DNA of 64,000 bases from Curtobacterium sp. 'Ferrero' (GTDB taxonomy: Bacteria; Actinomycetota; Actinomycetes; Actinomycetales; Microbacteriaceae), in contig NZ_NXIA01000004.1 in NCBI RefSeq assembly GCF_002412165.1, positions 124,001 through 188,000 on the forward strand, read 5' to 3'. Numbering within the stretch: position 1 is the stretch's first letter; each line of letters opens with the position of its first letter. The notes beneath the pieces are model-generated. The model worked only from the letters and a program-made list of their open reading frames with translations. It was not told the origin of the DNA and searched no databases. Positions 59,077-64,000 of this stretch are shown here, in pieces. The position numbers and the translations under genes were made by a program.

Positions 59077-59730
59077 ATGGACCTCGAACGCATCTGGCCG
59101 CTCTTCGGCCTCCGCATCACGACGCCGCGACTGGCGTTGTGTCCGGTCCGCGACGACGACCTGCCGGGACTCGTCACGGCGGCACTGTCCGGGGTCCATG
59201 ATCCGGCGCGGATGCCCTTCGGGGTGCCGTGGACCGATGCCGAGCCGGAGGCCATGGCGCGTTCCCTGGCGCAGTACCACTGGAAGCTCCGGTCGACGGC
59301 GACCCCCGAGTCGTGGGGCGTCGGCTTCACCGTGCTCCGTGACGGCGTCCCCGTCGGGGTGCAGGAGCTCCACGCCCGGCAGTTCGCCGCGCGCAGGACC
59401 GTCGAGAGCGGGTCCTGGATCGCGAAGGGCCACCAGGGCGTCGGGCTCGGGACGGAGATGCGGGCGGGACTGCTGCTGTTCGCCTTCGACCACCTCGGGG
59501 CGGAGTGGGCCGAGTCGAGCGCCGCGGCGTGGAACGAGCCGTCGCGTCGGGTCTCGGCGAAGCTCGGCTACCGCGAGAACGGCGTGACGCGCGTGCGGAC
59601 GAGACCGGACGAGGTCGTCGACGAGGTCCGGGTGCGGTTGCACCGCGACGACTTCGTCCGTCCGGCCTGGACGCTCGGCACCGCAGGTGCCCGGGCGGCG
59701 GTCGCGCTCCTGTCCGGGACGGCCGGGTGA
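59077..59730 (+). CDS. GNAT-family acetyltransferase, RimJ/RimL-like
   Basis: A 217-residue acetyltransferase of the RimJ/RimL branch: TTPRLALCPVRDDDLPGLV at the N-terminus, WIAKGHQGVGLGTEMRAGLLLFAFDHLGA as the CoA-binding core, AAAWNEPSRRVSAKLGYRENG as the family end, then a 40-residue C-terminal extension. ATG 59077 sits 6 nt after TAGCGT, with no ribosome binding site. Confidence 0.87.
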   Translation: MDLERIWPLFGLRITTPRLALCPVRDDDLPGLVTAALSGVHDPARMPFGVPWTDAEPEAMARSLAQYHWKLRSTATPESWGVGFTVLRDGVPVGVQELHARQFAARRTVESGSWIAKGHQGVGLGTEMRAGLLLFAFDHLGAEWAESSAAAWNEPSRRVSAKLGYRENGVTRVRTRPDEVVDEVRVRLHRDDFVRPAWTLGTAGARAAVALLSGTAG

Positions 59731-59752
59731 GCGCGGTGCAGTCTCCCGCCGT

Positions 59753-59800
59753 GACGGACGGGAGGCGCGGTGCCGGCCCGCACCGCGCCTCCTGTCCGTC
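59753..59800. terminator. GGGAGGC-family hairpin between convergent genes
   Basis: Twenty-one-base arms at 59753-59773 and 59780-59800 with one mismatch (a G-U pair on one strand) and a 6-nt loop. It separates the GNAT and LysR stops. Confidence 0.75.
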
Positions 59801-59806
59801 GGGTGG

Positions 59807-60748
59807 TCACCCGAGCGGTTCGACGCCGTAGGCGGCGACCACGGCCCGCAACTCGTCGAGGTAGGTCTGTGCCTGCACCGTCAGGGGCACCGACGTGTGC
59901 GCGATCCAGCCGATCTCGATCCGCTCGTCCACGTCGAGCGGGATCGCGACGATCTCGGGGTCGAGGTCGTCGCTGATGAGGCCCGTCGAGATGGTGTAGC
60001 CGCCGAGGCCGATCATGAGGTTGAAGATCGTCGCACGGTCCGACACCCGGATCTCCCGCTTGCTCGACATCGTCGACAGGATCTCCTCGGCCAGGTAGAA
60101 GGAGTTGTTCGCACCCTGGTCGAACGTGAGCCGGGGCAGGTCGGCGAGGTCGTCGAGGGTGGCGCGCTCCCGCGAGGCGATCGGGTTCCGTCGGGCGACG
60201 AAGATGTGCGGCTGGGCGACGAACAGCGGGGTGAAGACGACCCCGGCATCGCGGAACAGCTTGCCGAGCACCTGCCGGTTGAAGTCGTTGCGGTACAGGA
60301 TGCCGACCTCGCTCCGGAGGGTGCGGACGTCCTCGATGATGTCCCAGGTGCGGGTCTCGCGGAGGGAGAACTCGTACTCGTCGGCGGCGGCTCCCTCGAC
60401 CATGCGGACGAAGGCCTCCACCGCGAACGAGTAGTGCTGGGCGGAGACCCCGAGGAGGCGGCGTGACCGCTGCCGTCCCACGTAGCGCTGTTCGAGGAGG
60501 GACACCTGCTCGACCACCTGCCGGGCGTAGCCGAGGAACTCGACGCCGTCGACGGTCAGCACGACCCCACGGGCCGAACGGGTGAACAGGGGGCGGCCGA
60601 TGCGGGTCTCGAGGTCCTTCATCGCGGCGGACATGGTCGGCTGCGAGACGTAGAGCAGGTCGGCCGCGGCGCTGATCGACCCTTCGGACGCGACCTCGAT
60701 GAAGTAGCGCAGCTGTTGCAGCGTGATGTCGTTCGAGACCCGGGCCAT
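59807..60748 (-). CDS. LysR-family regulator divergent from mesX
   Basis: A 313-residue LysR protein: helix-turn-helix residues 10-65 (LQQLRYFIEVASEGSISAAADLLYVSQPTMSAAMKDLETRIG). The effector domain begins after an unusual RQRSRRLLGVSAQHYSFAVEAF. It is divergent from the methionine-synthase pair and is its likely regulator, like MetR for metE. ATG 60748 is 6 nt after TAGCCT, so the mRNA is probably leaderless. Confidence 0.85.
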   Translation of the reverse strand: MARVSNDITLQQLRYFIEVASEGSISAAADLLYVSQPTMSAAMKDLETRIGRPLFTRSARGVVLTVDGVEFLGYARQVVEQVSLLEQRYVGRQRSRRLLGVSAQHYSFAVEAFVRMVEGAAADEYEFSLRETRTWDIIEDVRTLRSEVGILYRNDFNRQVLGKLFRDAGVVFTPLFVAQPHIFVARRNPIASRERATLDDLADLPRLTFDQGANNSFYLAEEILSTMSSKREIRVSDRATIFNLMIGLGGYTISTGLISDDLDPEIVAIPLDVDERIEIGWIAHTSVPLTVQAQTYLDELRAVVAAYGVEPLG

Positions 60749-60754
60749 AGGCGC

Positions 60755-60784
60755 AGGCTATACCGCCGCATAGCGACTCGGTAT
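60755..60784. promoter_or_regulatory. LysR/mesX intergenic control region
   Basis: The minus-strand -10 of lysR (TAGCCT, 60755-60760) touches an inverted repeat ATACCG-N13-CGGTAT (60760-60784), a T-N11-A-like LysR site. The rest of the region to 60869 presumably holds the mesX promoter and leader; I see no clear -35/-10. Confidence 0.55.
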
Positions 60785-60869
60785 TACCTGATGCCCGGCG
60801 ATCCCCTGCATGATCGGAGGACCCCATCCACCGGGCCCAGCGGGCCGCACGACGCACGGACGGCCGACC

Positions 60870-61829
60870 ATGACGAACGACCCCTCCTTCAGCATCACCC
60901 GGACGCGGTTCGACGAGGACTACTCCCCCGCGGACAGCTCCCGGCTGACCACGAACTTCGCCAACCTGGCGCGTGGCGAGCAGCGGCAGCAGAACCTCCG
61001 CAACGCGCTCGGGATGATCGACGGACGGCTGAACGAGCTGGCGGGGGCGGACGGCCGCTACCGTGTGGCGCTCGACATCGTCTCGGTGTCGCTGGGGTTC
61101 TCGGACGGTGGGGCCGACGCCGAGTTCCCGCTGCTCGAGATGCTCGACGTCACGATCGTCGACCAGCACACCGGCGAGCGCCACCAGGGCATCCTCGGCA
61201 ACAACTTCTCCTCGTACCTCCGCGACTACGACTTCTCGGTGCTGCTGCCCGCGTCGACGTCCGGCGTGCCCTCGGACTTCGGCCGGCTGCACGGGGCGCT
61301 CTTCCAGCGGTTCCTCTCGTCGTCGGCGTTCCACGACGAGTTCGACGCCGAGCCCGTGGTCTGCATCAGCGTCTCGACCAGCCAGACCTACCGCCACACC
61401 GGGTACGTCCACCCCGTCCTCGGCGCCGAGTACGCGCACGAGCACTCTTCGCTCACCGACGACTACTTCGGCCGGATGGGCATGGAGGTCCGGTACTTCC
61501 AGCCGGTCGGCTCGACGGCACCGCTCGCGTTCTACTCACGTGGCGACGTCACGTCGGACTACTCGGAGCTGCAGCTCATCGGCACCATCGCCACGATGGA
61601 GACGTTCCAGAAGATCTACCGCCCCGAGATCTACGCCGCGAACACCCCGGCCGGCAGCGTGTACAAGCCGACCCTCGACCACAGCGACTTCACGCCCGTC
61701 CCGGTCACCTACGACCGTGCGGAGCGGAGCCGCCTGGGGGTCACGCAGGGCCGGTGGACCGAGGAGCACCTCGTGATCCCGCACGGCGACCTGCTCGCCC
61801 GGTTCGCCGCCGACCCCGTTGCCCTCTGA
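60870..61829 (+). CDS. mesX: MesX (DUF1852), oxygenase-like partner of MesD
   Basis: A 319-residue protein of the DUF1852 family: FSITRTRFDEDYSPADSSRLTTNFANLARGEQRQQNLRNAL, VSLGFSDGGADAEFPLLEMLDVTIVDQHTGE, and RHTGYVHPVLGAEYAHEHSSLTDDYFGRMGMEVRYFQP. In bacteria that carry MesD, MesX is needed with oxygen for methionine synthesis. ATG 60870 matches the family start; an upstream in-frame ATG at 60810 after GGAGG-less sequence is less likely. It is translated upstream of mesD. Confidence 0.88.
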   Translation: MTNDPSFSITRTRFDEDYSPADSSRLTTNFANLARGEQRQQNLRNALGMIDGRLNELAGADGRYRVALDIVSVSLGFSDGGADAEFPLLEMLDVTIVDQHTGERHQGILGNNFSSYLRDYDFSVLLPASTSGVPSDFGRLHGALFQRFLSSSAFHDEFDAEPVVCISVSTSQTYRHTGYVHPVLGAEYAHEHSSLTDDYFGRMGMEVRYFQPVGSTAPLAFYSRGDVTSDYSELQLIGTIATMETFQKIYRPEIYAANTPAGSVYKPTLDHSDFTPVPVTYDRAERSRLGVTQGRWTEEHLVIPHGDLLARFAADPVAL

Positions 61830-61859
61830 CCCCGCCCTCCTGACAGGACCCGCACCCGC

Positions 61860-62918
61860 ATGACGTCTCTCCTCCCCACCTCCATCGTCGGCAGCCTGCC
61901 GAAGCCGTCCTGGCTCGCCGAGCCCGAGAAGCTCTGGTCGCCGTGGCAGCTCGACGGTGCCGCGCTGACCGAGGGCAAGCAGGACGCACTCCGGTCCGCC
62001 GTGCACGAGCAGGAGCGCCGCGGCATCGACATCGTGTCCGACGGCGAGCAGACCCGGCAGCACTTCGTCACGACGTTCATCGAGCACCTCGACGGCATCG
62101 ACCAGGAGCGCAAGGAGACGGTCCGGATCCGCGACCGGTACGACGCCGCCGTGCCGACCGTCGTCGGGGCCGTGAGCCGCCCGGCGCCGGTCTTCGTCGA
62201 GGACGCGAAGTTCCTCCGCGCGCAGACCGACCGGCCGATCAAGTGGGCGCTCCCCGGCCCGATGACGATGATCGACACGCTCTCCGACCAGCACTACAAG
62301 AGCCGCGAGAAGCTCGCGTGGGAGTTCGCCACGATCCTCAACGAGGAGGCGCGGGAGCTCGAGGCAGCGGGTGTCGACGTCATCCAGTTCGACGAGCCCG
62401 CGTTCACCGTCTTCCACGACGAGGTGCAGGACTGGGGCGTCGCCGCGCTCGAGCGCGCTGCCGAGGGCCTGCGCACCGCCGAGACCGCCGTGCACATCTG
62501 CTACGGGTACGGCATCGAGGCGAACAACAGGTGGAAGGAGACGCTCGGAGCCGAGTGGCGGCAGTACGAGCAGTCGTTCCCGCTCCTGCAGCGGTCGTCG
62601 ATCGACATCGTCTCGCTCGAGTGCATCCACTCGCACGTGCCGCTCGACCTCGTGGAGCTCATCCGCGGCAAGAAGGTCATGCTCGGCGCGATCGACGTCG
62701 CAACCGACGCCGTCGAGACCCCGGACGAGGTCGCCGAGGTGCTGCGGCGGGCGCTCGAGTTCGTCGACGCGGACAAGCTCATCCCGAGCACGAACTGCGG
62801 CATGGCACCGCTGGCGCGGGACGCAGCGCTCGCGAAGCTCGGTGCGCTGTCCGCTGGTGCGGACATCGTGCGGGCCGAGCTCGTCGACTCCGCGGTGCCG
62901 GCCGGTCGCTCGGTCTGA
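61860..62918 (+). CDS. mesD: MesD, folate-independent methionine synthase
   Basis: A 352-residue protein of the core MetE (cobalamin-independent methionine synthase) C-terminal domain, without the N-terminal folate half. The zinc ligands expected for the family are visible: VHICYGYG with His212 and Cys214, SLECIHSH with Glu254, and Cys313 in STNCGMAPL. MesD methylates homocysteine from an unidentified donor together with MesX. ATG 61860 has a weak AGGA 12 nt upstream. Confidence 0.9.
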   Translation: MTSLLPTSIVGSLPKPSWLAEPEKLWSPWQLDGAALTEGKQDALRSAVHEQERRGIDIVSDGEQTRQHFVTTFIEHLDGIDQERKETVRIRDRYDAAVPTVVGAVSRPAPVFVEDAKFLRAQTDRPIKWALPGPMTMIDTLSDQHYKSREKLAWEFATILNEEARELEAAGVDVIQFDEPAFTVFHDEVQDWGVAALERAAEGLRTAETAVHICYGYGIEANNRWKETLGAEWRQYEQSFPLLQRSSIDIVSLECIHSHVPLDLVELIRGKKVMLGAIDVATDAVETPDEVAEVLRRALEFVDADKLIPSTNCGMAPLARDAALAKLGALSAGADIVRAELVDSAVPAGRSV

Positions 62919-62958
62919 CCAGCCGCACCGCGCAGCACCGGGCCACGCACTGCGGGAC

Positions 62959-62992
62959 GGGAGGCACGGGTCCAGGCCCCGCCGCGCCTCCC
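62959..62992. terminator. Degenerate GGGAGGC-family hairpin
   Basis: GGGAGGC (62959-62965) and GCCTCCC (62986-62992) with partly paired flanks, after the mesD stop. Confidence 0.5.
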
Positions 62993-63050
62993 GGCCGGTC
63001 CTGGTCGCGTCAGCGACCGCGTCGCCCTGCGATCCGTCGCGTCGGCGCTT

Positions 63051-63645
63051 ATGCCGGGCACCGTGGTGGCCCTGGTCACCGTGCTCCTCGGAGTACCGGA
63101 CCTGGCACTCCTGCTGGGCTGGGTGGTCGCTGCCGCGGTCTTCCTGGTCTGGGCGTGGTCACGAGCCTGGCCCGCCGACCCAGGGACCACCCGCTCGCTC
63201 GCTCGACACGAGGACCGGTCGCGTCGAGTCGTCGACTCGCTCATCATCACCGCGACGCTGCTCAGCGTGGTCCTGGTGGTCCTCGCGCTCGTGCGCAGCC
63301 AACAGAAGGACCCCGTCGGATCGGCGGCTGCGATCCTCGCGGTGATCGGGGTCGTGGCCGCCTGGGCGTTGATCAACACGGTCTTCGCCTTCAAGTACGC
63401 ACGCATGTACTACCTCGACGACCACCATCGCTTCGACTTCGACCAGGACGAAGACCCGGCGTACAGCGACTTCGCCTACACGGCCTTCTCGATCGGGATG
63501 GCGTACACCGCTGACAGCATCACGCGTTCCTCGACCCCGTCGCGGCGCGTCGCGATGGCCCACGCGCTCCTGTCCTCCTTTTTTCGGGACCTTCGTGGTC
63601 GCCGTCGCGATCAACCTCATCACGAGCCTCACCCAGGGCGGCTGA
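63051..63645 (+). pseudogene. DUF1345 membrane protein, frameshifted at a T6 run
   Basis: From ATG 63051 the frame gives a four- to five-helix protein with the DUF1345 signature AYSDFAYTAFSIGMAYTADSITRSSTPSRRVAMAHALLSS. At a run of six T (63579-63584) the frame then reads RDLRGRRRDQ and stays open past the window end. Removing one T restores FFGTFVVAVAINLITSLTQGG and a stop at 63645, which is the expected DUF1345 end. So the gene is frameshifted, or the T-run is a sequencing error or slippage site. The N-terminus is about 15 residues short of the family, and ATG 63051 has no ribosome binding site; a lost start is possible. Confidence 0.7.
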
Positions 63646-63769
63646 GCGGACGACGCCGACCTCGGAGGGCAGCAGGAGATGTGCGGGTCGGGCACGTCGG
63701 TGCGGCGGGATCACGAAGCGGCCGGGAGGCCCCGCTGCGGTCCGACAGACCCGCAGCGTCGACCCGGGC

Positions 63770-63991
63770 TCACCCCTGCGCTCGCGCGCGCTCGCGTCTA
63801 CGGGCGACGAACCACGCTGCCGGTCCGATGATCGGGACGAACAGGATGACGAGCGCCCAGGCGAGCAGGCTCCAGCCAGTCACGGTCCTGGACAGGAGCA
63901 GCGACACGAACGCTGCACACGCCAGGATCACGGTGCCGAGAGCCCCGGCGATGAGCACGCCGTCGAACGCTGACGGGACGAGTGGATTCAT
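63770..63991 (-). CDS. PLDc_N-type two-helix membrane protein
   Basis: A 73-residue protein with two helices (VLIAGALGTVILACAAFVSLLL and WSLLAWALVILFVPIIGPAAWFV). The FVPIIGPAAWF pattern puts it in the same PLDc_N-like class as the gene at 42625. ATG 63991 has GAGAAG upstream. It is convergent with the DUF1345 gene and ends 124 bases from it. Confidence 0.8.
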   Translation of the reverse strand: MNPLVPSAFDGVLIAGALGTVILACAAFVSLLLSRTVTGWSLLAWALVILFVPIIGPAAWFVARRRERARAQG

Positions 63992-64000
63992 GATCTTCTC

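Noticed and set aside
63646-63769. Extension of the frameshifted DUF1345 frame towards the window end as a real C-terminus
   Set aside because: The residues after the T-run are Arg/Pro-rich and overlap the antisense of a good gene at 63770-63991; the restored frame fits the family instead.
1-64000. tRNA, rRNA or riboswitch genes
   Set aside because: I looked for tRNA-like T-arm and CCA-end patterns and for common riboswitch cores and saw none, but a covariance-model search would be decisive.

Overview
The window is high-GC DNA (roughly 70% or more G+C by eye) with many GTG starts, 4-base GTGA/ATGA gene overlaps, two-gene regulator/target units and frequent candidate leaderless promoters. Together with an LCP-family envelope enzyme, an Arr rifamycin ADP-ribosyltransferase, a fused OleBC and Tat-type lipoprotein signals, this points to an actinobacterium. 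Microbacteriaceae, perhaps Curtobacterium, is my best guess, by inference only. It reads as ordinary chromosome: I see no rRNA, tRNA, CRISPR array, transposase, phage gene or integrase.

Left part (1-17 kb). An Ala/Asp-rich repeat protein runs in from the left edge. It is followed by a complete long-chain olefin operon on the minus strand (oleA, fused oleBC, oleD), then a RimK-type glutamate ligase divergent from a RimB-like aspartic protease and a serine hydrolase. Next come a peroxiredoxin-like protein, a Tat-exported esterase, a YCII protein, a two-component system, an LCP protein and a NatAB-like ABC exporter.

Middle (17-48 kb). A LysR regulator faces a YeiH-type exporter. Then follow a lipoprotein, a second ABC exporter, an amino-acid/polyamine permease divergent from an amine oxidase, a GPH-type sugar transporter, arr, and a TetR gene divergent from the 5-oxoprolinase operon pxpABC. 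Two membrane glycosyltransferases lead into a molybdenum-cofactor/formate-dehydrogenase-like block (mobA, a DUF6457 gene, moeA, fdhD and a YdeP-type oxidoreductase). After it lie an APH(6)-type kinase, a TetR/HAD pair divergent from an NAD(P)-binding protein, DUF389, GNAT, aquaporin and Asp23 genes.

Right part (48-64 kb). tatB and tatA adjoin a fructan/sucrose locus: fructokinase, GH32, two permeases and a binding protein on the minus strand, and LacI plus a second GH32 on the plus strand, with two LacI-type operators in between. Then come a photolyase-like protein whose two domains are in reversed order, a DUF1772 protein, a GNAT, and a LysR divergent from mesX-mesD, an oxygen-dependent folate-independent methionine synthase pair. 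A DUF1345 membrane gene broken at a T6 run and a small PLDc_N protein end the window.

Two patterns cut across the window. One is a family of intergenic palindromes built on GGGAGGC...GCCTCCC, mostly at gene ends. The other is a recurrent NANNNT hexamer placed 6-7 nt before a start codon, which suggests leaderless transcription of about 15 genes.
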